A DNA stretch of 64,000 bases from Zychaea mexicana (taxonomy: Eukaryota; Mucoromycota; Mucoromycetes; Mucorales; Lichtheimiaceae), in assembly GCF_025766255.1 (NCBI RefSeq), contig NW_026516678.1, positions 248,001 to 312,000 of the forward strand. The letters are read 5' to 3'. The first letter of the stretch is position 1. Every line of letters begins with the position of its first letter. A program made the translations under genes and the position numbers. Below, one piece after another: positions 42,257 to 54,106 of the stretch. The notes beneath the pieces were generated by a model that worked only from the letters and a program-made list of their open reading frames with translations, did not search any database and was not told the DNA's origin.

Positions 42257-45200
42257 TCTCTAGACTCCATTGTTACCACAACAAACATTCAACTGCCAAT
42301 GACAAACGCCGTTGCCATTGCCGCTCATGACGCGACTCTAGTGGAAACTACTCCTGCGACTCAGGCTTGCCGTCAGTCTTTTCCTCGAAGCATCCACACC
42401 TAGTCATTATTTCACACAGAAGCTAAAAATCGCGGTTGGATGGAACATGGCATAATTATGGACGTAAGTCAAAGCACAGTACTGTGGAATACGGTTATAA
42501 ATAGCAGAAGAGCTGGGTTATATGTTGGACTACTGGGTGAAACTGTATACGTATGATCGGGAGTATGATATCATGGTTGGTATGTGGAGAGAGAGTTTTA
42601 CTTCAATAAAGTTGATGTTTTGTTTATGCCTATATGTTCTATGTGTTGCCATTATATAGAGTGTGTCCTATATCAAAAAGCGAGATATGTCTGCTCGTGT
42701 CACCATGATATAAAACGTCGTTTCCTCCTTTTCCCTTTATTCGGTGAGCTAAAGTTTTTATCCATATTTCTCCTGGCAAACTCGACAATCAGTGGCGGTT
42801 ATAACGAACCATCGAACACGTCTTGACTGATTCTGTGGAACTAACTGGAAAAGCAATGGCTGTTACCCATTGTAATACAATTTGGGGGAAGATTTTCCCC
42901 CATTTTATTTGCTCCACTGACAATGTAGCACGGAAATGCATATTAAAAAAAACCGAGCTCAACTCCTGTTCAGTAACCCCACACACACACATAAAAGCAG
43001 AGGGGCGGGGGTGGGAAGAAACTTGTTTGTATTATGAGAACTGCCATATCTTCTTCAATATACCGTCTAAAGGGGATATAGAGTCACAATATGGGCCTTT
43101 TGGTTTCAACAAGCAAATAGCAGAAACGTTTAAAAGTAGTTTGTGGATAATCAGTGTCAAGATCTACAGCAAAAGTCTTTATGCAACAGCTCAAACTCCG
43201 GCATCATGACAGGATTGCCTAAATGGGTAAGCAAACCGCCTGTCTGGATTGGGGATGGACAATGGAATGACGCGGCATATGCTATTTTAGCAGATAAAAG
43301 AGCAGCGTGGTAAACCTTGAAATAATAAGAACGGTCGTAAACAGACGGTAGATTATATCTATTGCAGATGATCCATCAAGTCAGCTTTATTTTTTTATCA
43401 TTGATGTGTAACACACAATCTTTGCGGATATAGCGTGCCACAAGCTTTAGCATTCATTCGAATGGAGCTTTCGCGCGAAAACTGACATGAACAAGAAGAC
43501 AAGTTATCGTCGGGGCATCAAACAATGACCCCAGTCAGCTTCCTTCCCTTATCCTTTTTTTCCTCCATCTTGATGACCAGGCCCGCCTAGTAGACAGGCC
43601 CAAAGCAGACACGCAAGAATAACGACCGAGCCTCTCTACTCGTGCTTTACAGTACTGTAACTTATCGCTATGCTTCAAGAACATAATATCATTTCTTTCC
43701 GCGAGACTCGCCTCAGTGGTTAGCATGAAAATCGATTCCTTGCTATGGACCTAGTATGCTAAGGAAAAAAGAGAAAAACACCTGTCGATAAGGGTTTTTG
43801 TGGGGGAGGGTGTCGTCGGGGGGTGTGCTGCATAGACGAAGAAAGATGTGGGGTTATTCACAACTGGTGAGATACACGCACATAGCCCTAAAAAAATTAA
43901 AAAGTCTATTGTTATCAATGCTAGCAGCGGCGTGTTTTTTGGTTATTAGCGGATGTGTGGGGTGGGGGTGGATCACTGTTCAGAAAGTATGTTGAGAACC
44001 AATCACTGGTTACCCAGTAACGAGTTTCTTCAAGTAGAAATTGTCCCACCTATTAGCAGTCATCGCTACTGCTATTGATAGCTTCCACATTTCAAAAGGG
44101 GGTGCATTATTGTGGACCACCACGGTGAATGGATTGCCAATTCAACGTCACTGACGCATATTACGTATTATGTGAAACCTTGTTGACGCTTGAACTCCTG
44201 CTAACGCTCCTCAAAAGCCAAGTTTTTTTTTCTCCCGAACATATGTCGTGCTTCCTTGCTGTGGACGAATGAACGAATCATCTGCGTTGTACGTAGGCTT
44301 CTTCTCTCTCATTTTTCTTTGAAGCGGGCATTTTGTTCGCAAAAACACAAACTGGATGATGCAAGTTAAACTTTAGCTCGCTTGGATGCAGGAGGTTAAC
44401 CTCGACCGAGTACGAGCTGAGCGTGCGAGAGAGAGAGAGAGAAAGTACCTTCGGATAATAGAACAGCAGTAGATACTCTCTTTCGTTCCACGTTCTCTGC
44501 CTTTGCAAAAATTTCCATAACAAAGTTTTGTTCTTTAGTGGCATTATTCAATGCTAAGCCTAGGCATAATGATGATGATTTGCTCGAATCTTCTTTTTAG
44601 CCACACAAAATCATGAAATGCTGTTGTACAACAGAAGAAATAAAGCCCCGTGAATCAGGTACCTTTTTTCTGTACCACGCTCCAGATTCAATGTTTTAAT
44701 ACACATATTCACTCTTCTGTGCGAGATCCTTAATTGTGGAACCTCTGCTTCTCTCTCAGTAGCATACGCGTACAATTTTGAACCCCTATCTTTTTTTTTA
44801 TCTAAAAACAGGCTTTGACCCTAGGCTACTTGATTTGCCGTGCGCACATATCGTTATTAAAAAAAAGAAAAACATCTAAAAGTATTACTCGTTCCTGAAA
44901 GCTTTTATTTGGCATGTAATAGTTGAGAGATAGCATAAAACTTGGCTTTGATAGACTAGATTAGGTAATGAAATACTGCAACGCGACTGATCCTCTCTGT
45001 GGGACTTTGTGACGGGTCTGATTTAATTTGTCTGTTAAGGTTAAAAGATGTATTTGTATGAATTACTATCGAGACAACGGGTAATCACAGCAAGTAGGTA
45101 GTCTGGGGACTCACTGATAGAATTTTATTGTTTTTTTTTGTGGATCAGCAACACAAAGACATTTTGGCGGGAGTGTCCTCTTCTTTACTATGGCATTTTG

Positions 45201-45913
45201 TGACAAAATGATTGGCATGTTGCAGCTGGGGTGATCATGAATCCAGTTGTCATGCCGCCAAAACTCCGTTTCCATAGCAACCCGATAAGCTAAAATGGCA
45301 AGGTACCTCGTACCTGAGAAAAATCAGAAAGCTACTCTTATACTAGGCGCATAATGGTACAACATATACTTGAGGTTTGTTGATGCACACATTTCAGTTG
45401 TGGGACAGAGGCAACTTTTCCTCTCTGTTGTATGGATGGATGAATGGATGTGTTTACCTGAACAAAGTCGAGACTTGTTCATTTTCAAGCGCCGTTTGCC
45501 TTGTTTCACAAATGCGGCAATTGTCCGGGGCTGCGATTATTTTATTTTGTTGTCAACAAGGATCCACAGGGGGGGGGGGAGGGAGGGGAAACTGTCGATG
45601 TAGTAGAAAATTCCGTCAATGCCCCAAAATCCCATTATGCAGCCTTACGACTAGGCTACTGCCGTAGACTTTGAACAACAACAAATGACATTTATCTTTA
45701 TCAGCACATTTGCTTCTTTATCATTTTGAAAAGCAACTTGTTAGATGTGATGATGATGTATCAAAGAATCAGGTCAGTGTATCTTATTTTGGAACTCAGG
45801 TTAGCATCAGTAAAAATCTTGACAGTCCCAATTTTTTTTTTTTTGTTCTCTCTTTCTGTTTATTCAACCCAACTTGTTTTTTCCAAGTGAAAGCGCGTCC
45901 AACCTCCCCCACA
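42257..45913. other. Long intergenic region, no gene recognised
   Basis: ORFs up to 128 codons on both strands lack motifs. Simple sequence includes AC at about 42981, GA at about 44429-44442, and G-runs at 43802-43820 and 45570-45580. The last ~300 bp, ending in a T-run at 45832-45844 and a pyrimidine tract, is the upstream region of the GTP/GDP carrier. Confidence 0.5.
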
Positions 45914-47385
45914 ATGTCTCCTCCGATCGCTTCTGGAAAGTCTGAATCAGGTACCGCCCGTTTCTTGGGCAGTGCCAGCTCTGGTGTTATGGAATTGTTG
46001 ATTTTCCACCCTGTCGATACTGTTGCCAAGCGTCTCATGAGCAACCAGAGTAGAGTAAGTTCACTCTCCCCCTCCCCCCCCTTGATAGTTGTTTTAGCAT
46101 ATACAATAAAGTTTGAAAGAGAAAACTCATTTAACTCCCCCCCCCCTTTCTCTACGCAATTAGATCTTTGGTGACGGTAAGAGTACTGCGGAGAGCAGAG
46201 CAGCCTTGAGCAAGGTTGTCTTTAAGGTACCGGTCTGCTATTTTTAAAAATATCCATGAAGGAGGAGAGGAGGGGGACCCTGTCTTTCATAAGGAAGGGG
46301 GGGGGGAGATCAAGAGATGTACAAGGGGTAGAGGCCCCTTTTTGTGTGGGGCAAAGAGATGGAAAAAAAAAGGGCGGGTTCTATGTGCTATCAGGAAACA
46401 CTGAAACACCCACTTGTTTATAGGACGCTGCCAACGAGGCTTTCATGAAAAAGTACGCTTCGCTTTTCCCTGGTCTTGGTTTCGCTGCCGGCTACAAGAT
46501 CGCTCAGCGTGTGTACAAGTTTGGTGGTCAGCCTTTCGTCAAGGATTACTTGAACACCCACCATAAGGCAGTCTTCACCAACACCTTTGGTGAAAAGACC
46601 GGCAAGACGATCATGCACGCCACTGCTGGCAGGTACGGATTTGATATAAAGTCAATACGAGTGCTGTTTTACTGATCTTTTTGTTCTAGTTTGGTTGGCA
46701 TTGGTGAGATTGCTCTGCTTCCCTTGGATGTTTTGAAGATCAAGCGTCAAACCAACCCCGAGGCCTTCCGTGGCCGTAGTTTCGTCACGATCATCAAGGA
46801 TGAAGGCATGGGCTTGTACCGGTACGTGATTTACAATGGACGACACACGAGGGGGGGGTGGGGAAAGAGGAATCATGCAAAATAGATATGCTGACATTTT
46901 TAAAAAGTGGTGCCGGCTGGACTGCTGCTCGTAACGCTCCTGGTTCGTTCGCCTTGTTCGGTGGCTCTGCCTTTGTCAAGGAATACATGTTTAGTCTTCA
47001 GGACTACAACAAGGCCACCTTCTTCCAGAACTTTTGCGCTTCGATCGGTGGTGCTGTGGCTTCGATCACCGTTGCCGCTCCCTTGGACGTCGTCAAGACG
47101 CGTATCCAGAACCGTAACTTTGACAACCCCGAGTCTGGCTTAAACATCATCAAGGATCTCGTCAAGAAGGAAGGCTTTGGCGGTTTCTTCAAGGGCTTGA
47201 CGCCCAAGATCCTTGTGGTAAGTTGTATAAACATCATTGGCCGTTGTATAAAGTAGCTCTATGCGAATGCCAGTTCACTCACCTGTGCCGTCTGTCCTTG
47301 TTTCTAGGTTGGTCCCAAGCTGATCTTCTCCTTCACTGTTGCCCAGCAACTCATTCCTGTGTTCGACAGTGCCCTCAAGAAGTAA
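45914..47385 (+). CDS. GGC1: Mitochondrial GTP/GDP carrier (Ggc1 type)
   Basis: The six exons are 45914-46054, 46164-46226, 46424-46632, 46690-46821, 46908-47217 and 47308-47385, giving 310 aa. Three carrier signatures are readable: HPVDTVAKRLMSNQ, LPLDVLKIKRQTNP and [13 protein letters not shown]. The N-terminus SGTARFLGSASSGVMELLIF and the segment FPGLGFAAGYKIAQRVYKFG are those of the Ggc1/Yhm1 branch rather than other SLC25 carriers. It exchanges cytosolic GTP for matrix GDP and affects mitochondrial iron handling in yeast. Introns 1, 2 and 4 carry C- or G-runs (for example 46138-46146 and 46303-46310). No lesions. Confidence 0.94.
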
Positions 47386-48581
47386 ACATGGGGGTATATA
47401 CGCTTTGTCTTCTTATACAATCTAATTCATGTGCATATTAAAAAAAAGAAAAGACATCTGCACCCTCATCTCTCTCTCTCTCGCCCCCTCCCTCCTCGTT
47501 TCTTATTTTTTCAACACTTTCGATAGATACAGCATCTTTTATACATCCTTTTTTTCTTTTCATTTTGTGCTTTTATTTTATTTTTATTTCTGTTTATATA
47601 TCTGTATAGTCCTGGTGTTTTTTTTTCTCAGCCTTTTGTGTTTATATATGTATATATATTATAATAAAGGGAAGAAAACGGACGTATCAAAAAAAGTTTC
47701 ATTGAAATCTCTGCTGTAAAAGTTGTGCTGACTATCCCAGGGTTTTCCCACCTAAAACAGTCAGGGGGAAATGGATAGGTGGTATTTATCTGTCAAATCA
47801 GGAAACCAAAAGAATAATAGTCTATGCCCGTGCTGTGTTTTCAGCAGGGAAACAAAAGCCAAAATGGTTTACGGTGAAATGCAATGCATGCACAAAAAAA
47901 AGAAAAGGGTTGCCAAGAAGGATCGAGAGTGGGTGGCAGTTAATGTAGTGTAGGTACATGCATAATGCACAGCGAAACGTGGTTATAAAAATAGATTATT
48001 GCGATCCTGGCTAATCAGTAGCAGTGCACGGCCTGATCCAGTTATTGGGGATTGGGAACATCCAAGGGGTGGGGGGGGGGGCGCGAGAGAGAGAGAGAGA
48101 GGTACTACGTAGACTATACTATTACTTGGCGGTTGAGCGAAAATAAACAAAAGGGAGCTGGGGTGTATTTCAATCTGACGATGACGATGACGATGACGAC
48201 GATGGTGTTTGATGGTTGGATGGATGGTAGGATGGATTGAGCATTGACTGGGCAGGGACGAATAGAAAATAATCCCCAGGGGAGGGAAAAAGGCACCAAT
48301 GAAAAGTTACGCAGCTTTCTTTTTCAGTTCTGACAGGAGGCGCTATCCGAATAGAGCGACATGTGTTACCACATATTTCATCATGCAGCGCGTCTTTTGG
48401 GGGAGGGGGGGGGAGGAGACAAAAGGAGAGAAGGAGGGCAAAGGGGGTGGGGTTGCATAAAGTGTATAAAAAGCACCCATAACAAAGGTGCAGAAGAGAC
48501 ATTCACAAACAGAAACCTTCTTTTACTCTCTTTCTGTGTCCTCTTTACTATACACACATCTACTTTTTTGAAACACTAACA
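47386..48581. other. Intergenic region
   Basis: It begins with a T-rich 3' UTR of GGC1 and an AATAAA near 47661. Simple repeats include GA at about 48085-48102 and GATGAC-type units at about 48178-48202. A TATA box for the next gene lies at 48465. No ORF of interest. Confidence 0.55.
48465..48471 (+). promoter_or_regulatory. TATA box of coiled-coil gene A
   Basis: TATAAAA lies about 115 bp before the ATG at 48582, followed by a pyrimidine-rich leader. Confidence 0.55.
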
Positions 48582-49028
48582 ATGATGCGAATCAAATGGC
48601 AAAACCCTCAACAACAAGGTCGCGTGCACAAACGATCAAGAACAGCAACAACAACAGCAGAAAAGCAACAATACTATAAGAAGCGCAGACTGTACAACAA
48701 GAACAAGACCAATGGGAGCAGCAGCAGCAGCAGCAGCAAGGACTTGAACGAGCTCGAGAACAAAGTGACCTACTCTTTGGATTCCCTGGCCACAATCACA
48801 GTCATGTATAACAGTCTCAAACACGCCTACGACAACTCCAAGCCTGAGCTGGATCAGACGAGCACGGCCACGCGATTGGGTGAAATGGAGAGAGAGCTTT
48901 TGACGGCCTACGATGATCTCGGATTACAAGTCAGACATTTGGCACGGGACATGAGCAAGCTCGAGAAACAGATTAAGGAAATCAGCAATGGTGGTGCTGC
49001 TGCTACTGTTGCCATGACGACTGTTGTC

Positions 49029-49059
<31 letters not shown>

Positions 49060-49382
49060 GTAACTGTGGAAACCACAGTAATGGCACGCCGTCGCCTGGT
49101 ACGCCCCCCTTGGTGCTCGATGACGGCAATTATTCGCCTCCCTTGGCATTGCCTTTCGAAGCAACCCCTCCACCTGTCTATTATGTTCCCGCAGCAGCAG
49201 CAGCAGCAGCACCGTCATTACAGTCAACAACGGCAACAGCCGTGCCAGAAGCGTGGTCCTGTGACCCGGTTTATGGTTGCTTTCCAGCGCCACCGCTTAT
49301 CACCCACAACAACGCACCGTGCGCTTGTGCAGAATGCAGCAGCTGCAACAATGCTTGTTGGACGGGTCCTTCCTTGTTGTAA
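48582..49382 (+). CDS. Uncharacterised coiled-coil protein, paralog A
   Basis: This is a single exon of 266 aa starting MMRIKW. The N-terminal motif KWQNPQQQGRVHKR (residues 5-18) is shared with the paralog at 54107-54985. A heptad-rich helical domain at residues 54-134 includes ATITVMYNSLKHAY and ELLTAYDDLGLQVRHL. The rest is low complexity: Ser run 46-52, Asn run encoded by AAC repeats (49028-49060), Ala run encoded by GCA repeats (49192-49210), and a short Cys-rich C-terminus (CACAECSSCNNAC). Basic patches such as KKRRLYNKNK suggest nuclear location (inference). It has no known domain that I recognise. A TATA box upstream suggests regulated expression. Confidence 0.85.
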
Positions 49383-50328
49383 CAGCAACAAACTCTATCT
49401 CTCTTCACCTTTTGTACAGTTCACTCTTTCTATCTATGTCGTGATGATGATACCCTATCCACTCTACTTGTTCTCACTCTATACGCCGCTCTCTTCTCTT
49501 TTCATGATGATCCAATGTTCTTTACACCCTACTCACTATTTGTAATATCTTTTTTTTTCTTTGTCAGCCTCCTCCACACACTATCTTTTCTTCATTGTTC
49601 TTATCACATATTGCTGTTATTTAACTTTCACTATACCCTCATTCTTCTTCTTCTTTTACCATTGTATGCCCCCTCTTTATATTCTTTGTATGTTCTCGCC
49701 AAATACCTTCTATGTTATCGTTAATGTTGTTGTTGTTGTTGTTGTGAATAGTGACCGTGTATGCAAATAAAATGTACTATTACCCATTATCATGATGTAT
49801 GTGGACAACTCATGTAATAGTGTGCTACAGTGACAAAAGAAGATGGCAACTGCGGTGCAACACATATACGCATATGCACCCTATTAAAAAACCCGAGAAC
49901 TTGGTGGGGGGGGGAATAATACAATACAATAAAAAGTTCAATCCCGCCCCCCCTGGCTGCTGTTGGCCTCGAACCGGTGTGTAACCATGGGGTTCTTTTG
50001 CACGGTAAGATAATGATGTGCAGCCTCTATTACGCGTCCCTCTCATGTCGTGTGTTCCATCAACAACAACCCCAAGTCCTTTTTGTTCTTTATGTCATTT
50101 CGCGCGAAAAAGAGTCTTTCCTTTTCGAGAATTGCTTTCGATCCAAATCAAACAAAAAGATTTCATGCAACCTTCTTCTCTATGATTTTTTGCTTATTTT
50201 GGGAACTCTTTTTTTTTTTTTTTTTTGTGAGAGCGGTGATCCGCACTGTGCAGCAGCACCCTGTTGCCCTTTCTATACTTTGGTTCAGTCGTGTCGTTGT
50301 TTATTTGGCCATGTTGAATTTGTTTTGT
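49383..50328. other. Intergenic region, with a tRNA-like hairpin
   Basis: A pyrimidine-rich 3' UTR of paralog A is followed by a GTT run at about 49725-49745 and AATAAA at 49767. At 49955-50025 the minus strand has a 71-nt segment with a GGCTGC/GCAGCC closing stem and a perfect B-box GGTTCGAGGCC, but the D and T stems do not pair, so it is at most a tRNA relic. Confidence 0.4.
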
Positions 50329-51441
50329 TCATCGAAACACGTCAGTGTTACAAAAGCTTGAATTGTCCTTTAACGAATCATTGTGCGTTTTATACTCCAT
50401 CGTGGTATCCTGCGGTAGACTGAGCACTTTTTTGATTGTGTCCCTATATAGACCACCGGTCACAACAGAAGATATATTTAGTCTCTCCATCTCTGTCTTT
50501 CACTCTCCCCCCCCTCTCTCTCTCTCTTCCCCATCCACCTTGTACCTTATCTTCAGATTAATTCGTCCTTTCGATGCTGTTCGGTTCCATACAGAAATGA
50601 TGTCTTCTGAATTACGAATCGATAACACGGCGCCGCAGATCTCGCCCTGCACGTCGAATTGCTCTCCAATAATAGCAAGAACCTGCCCCGCCCCACCCAT
50701 CCCCGTGTTACTTTAGTATTCTTGATCCGAACAAAAAACATGTGTCTCTCTCTCTCTTCTCTTGTTTCAAAAAAGTGAACTTTACCAGCTGCTCCCAATA
50801 TCGACTTGCCAAACCCTTCTTCAATCGTACAATCCATTTACCCCCGTGAATGTTTGCTTCATCCTAATAGGAATATATATATACCGACCGTCAGTATTTT
50901 TCTTTTCCCTCCACGCCCAAGTGCTTTGAGAGACATACCTCCCATACAGGCCGTACTCCCATTTTAAATAAGTGATAGTCGCTAATGTTTGGTAAATCGC
51001 TTGGTCGACGTAAATGACTGTACACTGCCCAAAACTCCTCAATCTATACAAAATAAATAGGGTGTCATTATTCTTTTTCTTTCTTTCCCACAAAAAATAC
51101 CAGTGTGTGATAGATCCGAGTCAAGAGTAACCTACCGAGGAGAATGCTGCAATGCGCTTCATGCTTCCTTCATAATCCTTAATTTTGGCTTTTGGAAGAC
51201 GATGCATGAACCAAAACACCCAGGTATAATGCAATGGGTGCTCGTCCTGCTGTGTTTGTGCTGCTGAAGGTACGGCTGCTAATGCTGTAAAGTTAAGAAT
51301 TTAACAGTTTTTTTTTTAGAATCAATTTTCTCAAACACGCACACACACACACACACTCTCTCTCTCTCTTCACAGTGCAGTTGATACTTTACCTGTATTA
51401 ATTGACTGTATTGACAGGGAGCTTTCGGTGCTCGCGTTCAT
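50329..51441 (-). CDS. eIF4E class II (4EHP/eIF4E2-like) cap-binding protein
   Basis: The six exons in transcript order are 51441-51393, 51284-51136, 51043-50939, 50863-50786, 50682-50546 and 50443-50329, giving 210 aa. The eIF4E fold is clear: HPLHYTWVFWFMHR, IEEFWAVYSHLRRPSDLPNI, then RPVWEDEANIHGGKWIVRLK and IIGEQFDVQGEICGAVLSIR. The second cap-stacking Trp (PVWEDE) and the cap-contacting Glu are kept. The first stacking position, which is Trp in canonical eIF4E (W56 in human), falls on Tyr in KDYEGSMKRI, as in class II/4EHP proteins. Class II members bind the cap more weakly and often repress translation. It is transcribed away from the HSL-type esterase. No lesions. Confidence 0.93.
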
Positions 51442-52171
51442 TGTTGTTTATATTTATGTAAAGATAATTTTTTTAAAATACTAAAGAGTACAGGCGAATA
51501 GCAGTAGGAATTAAAAAAGGGAGAACTATAACAAGAGTGAGTTAATTTAACAGAGTTGGAGTAGCATTGTCAGAGAAGAAGGAAAAAAAAAAGGTTACCT
51601 TTGCTTGTTTAAATCGTGGTGGAATTTAGAGTTGCAACTAAAAAAATATAAAAAAGTTCGAGAGAAGGGGGACGCAAGTGCAAAAAATTAAAAAAAAAAG
51701 TCCAAAGAGGTGACTTTTTCCCAGCTGCTGAACAAAATCACTTGCTAAGCTGTCAAACAAACATAAAGCAGAGTCGAGTACAGATGGTATTAGCCTTTGC
51801 AACGAGCATAAACACCGAGAAAGTAGCCTCACACAGTACACTATCCACACGTGAAAAACAAAGGGCCGATCTGTATAACAAAGTAGTAGTAACTGTAGTT
51901 ATTATTCTACCCTGCAGTATGTAATGCCGATAGGCTCTTTTTCTCTCTCTTTGCGTGTCTGACGATTTACTTGGTTTTGCTAGTAGCGAGCCATTCTGGA
52001 TAAGCAAGGACGACATGCAAATAAGCTCGTCACAAGACAAGGAAAAAGGAGGAGGAGGAGTAGCCCCCCCCCCTCCCTGACACTTTCTATTTGCATATTT
52101 AGAAAAAGACAAAAAAGATGGGCGTATATTTTTTTTAATTCTCTCTTTTTCTTTTTTTCCCAAGTGTCAAT
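51442..52171. promoter_or_regulatory. Divergent intergenic region, eIF4E2 / esterase
   Basis: This 730-bp region holds both promoters. It contains A-runs near 51580 and 51689, a C-run at about 52063-52072 and a T-rich leader just before the esterase ATG. Small ORFs on both strands are unremarkable. Confidence 0.45.
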
Positions 52172-53472
52172 ATGACTGTTTCTCTCAACGATGAGTATAA
52201 ACGTCTCCATCCAGTTTATGTAGCAGCCGCCAAAGCATTCGCTGCCAATCCACCCAACCATGAGAACATTCCCTTACCACAGCTACGAGCTGCCATAGAT
52301 GGGCAATGTTTGCAACTTCGCGGTACGGTTCCCAAAGTTGCTGTCGAGGATAAGATGGTGCCCTACAGCATGGATAACAACAAAGAGGTACAAGTTCGTA
52401 TCGTCAGGCCACCGGGCACGGAAGCAAAAGATCTTCCGGGCGTCATCTTTTTGTGAGCAAAAAGGGTTTCTTGTCTCATATGCACACACACACACACACA
52501 CAAAGTGAAACTGATATTGACTTTTCATCCAGGCACGGAGGAGGTTGGATCTTTGGTGACAAGGATACTTATTTAAAGACCACTGCGGATGTACGTAAGG
52601 AAGGAAAAAAGGGATCATCCTAGCATCAGGAATAAAAACAAAAAAGACAGTCGTTAAACTGGTGGGGGGGGGAATGCATGATAGCTTGCGATACGCACAC
52701 AAACCGTGGTAATCTATGTCGAGTATGCCAAGAGCCCGGAAGCACAGTATCCCAAAGCCCTGGAACAAGCATTTGGGGTTGCGCGATGGCTACACACGCA
52801 CGGTGGCTCAATCCATGTCCACGCTGACCAACTTGCCACGTGCGGCGACTCGGCTGGTGGGAATTTAGCCACGGCGGTTTGTTGTAAGTACGGTAGTAAT
52901 GTGTCTTATCTCTGAACCGCTGCTACGTAGTTATGTAACTCTAAAACGGGGGGGGCGAACCCATAGTACTGGCAAAGAAGCGGGGTTATGCCGACATGAT
53001 CAAGACACAGATTTTACTCTACCCTACAGTCTCTGGCAGCCACGAGCAACGATCCGAGTTGGAAAGCGTTCAACGCTTTGGCAGTACAAACGACTTTGGT
53101 CTTTCGTGGAGCCATGTCGACTTGGCATTGAATGCCTATTGCGGCACGACAGAGGTCACAACAACAACAACAACAACAATAAAACAAGATGACATCAAGT
53201 TGATTGCACCTCTTTCGGCCTCAGCGCAAGAGCTGCAAGGACTGCCGCCGTGTTTGATGATTCTTGCCGAGTGTGATGTGGTCAGGACCGAGGGTGAGCT
53301 GTATGCAAACAAGCTCATGTCGGCAGGCGTGGAGACGGTAGCGATCCAGATTCTGGGAACCATCCATGGATTTTTCCAGATGCCCCTGCCCATTGATACG
53401 CCACAGTATCACAAGACTATGTCCATGATCGCTGCTCACTTGACGGATGTTTTTTTTTCTGCAAGGAAATAA
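52172..53472 (+). CDS. HSL-family alpha/beta hydrolase (carboxylesterase/lipase)
   Basis: The four exons are 52172-52452, 52533-52590, 52685-52883 and 52967-53472, giving 347 aa. The oxyanion-hole motif HGGGW is at residues 95-99 and the nucleophile elbow GDSAGG has Ser169. Asp283 (AECDVVRTEG) and His313 (GTIHGFF) complete the catalytic triad. This is the alpha/beta hydrolase-3, hormone-sensitive-lipase family; the substrate is a short-chain or other ester that cannot be told from sequence. There is no signal peptide, so it is probably cytosolic. A Thr run (about residues 244-250, encoded by ACA repeats near 53158-53178) sits in a variable loop near the cap region. Intron 1 has an AC repeat and intron 3 a G-run. 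Confidence 0.93.
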
Positions 53473-54106
53473 GGGTCTCTTCATAATAAATTTCCACGAA
53501 ATGACGACATGTAAGGAGTTGTTGCAAAGAGGGATGATTGTATATGCACTATTTAGTGTGTACTGCGCACATGAGGAGGGCGTTCCCCATGTATCAGCAA
53601 GAGTATCCCTGCGTACTATGATATCATGACTTTGCAGGACAACCCTCCTATCATCGTACATAGAGCGTCATGATCCACCCCTATTCTTATTTTTAGCCTC
53701 TTTTTTATGTTGCTACTCACCAAGAATTTTGCCGCCCATTTTCATCATCCACATCGCACTATGTTGTTAGTCCAGTCCACATTTTAAATAAAGCATTTCT
53801 GTCAATTTATGATGCAATTGTCAAACTTTTTTTTGTTGATTTTTAATTATTGGAAATAGAATCAAATGCGGGGTATATCTGCATAAAGGGAAATAAAACT
53901 TTTTGTACAATTTTAGACAAACTATGAAATTAAGTAGGGTATCTTGGAGGAGGATGTTATATGTAGAATGCGTGATGATGAGAAATGAAGATGAAGATGA
54001 TGGTTATGGTGGGAAGGGGGGCTATGTGCTTAAAAGAAAAGATGGAGGAATGATGCTGCATATAAAAATTGGGATATGAAATGAATGCATAAAGTAATGG
54101 AGACGC
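53473..54106. other. Intergenic region between convergent genes
   Basis: 3' UTRs of the esterase (plus) and coiled-coil paralog B (minus) face each other here. AATAAA-like sequences lie near 53788 (plus). GATGAA/GATGAT-type simple repeats lie at about 53975-54002. No gene. Confidence 0.5.
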
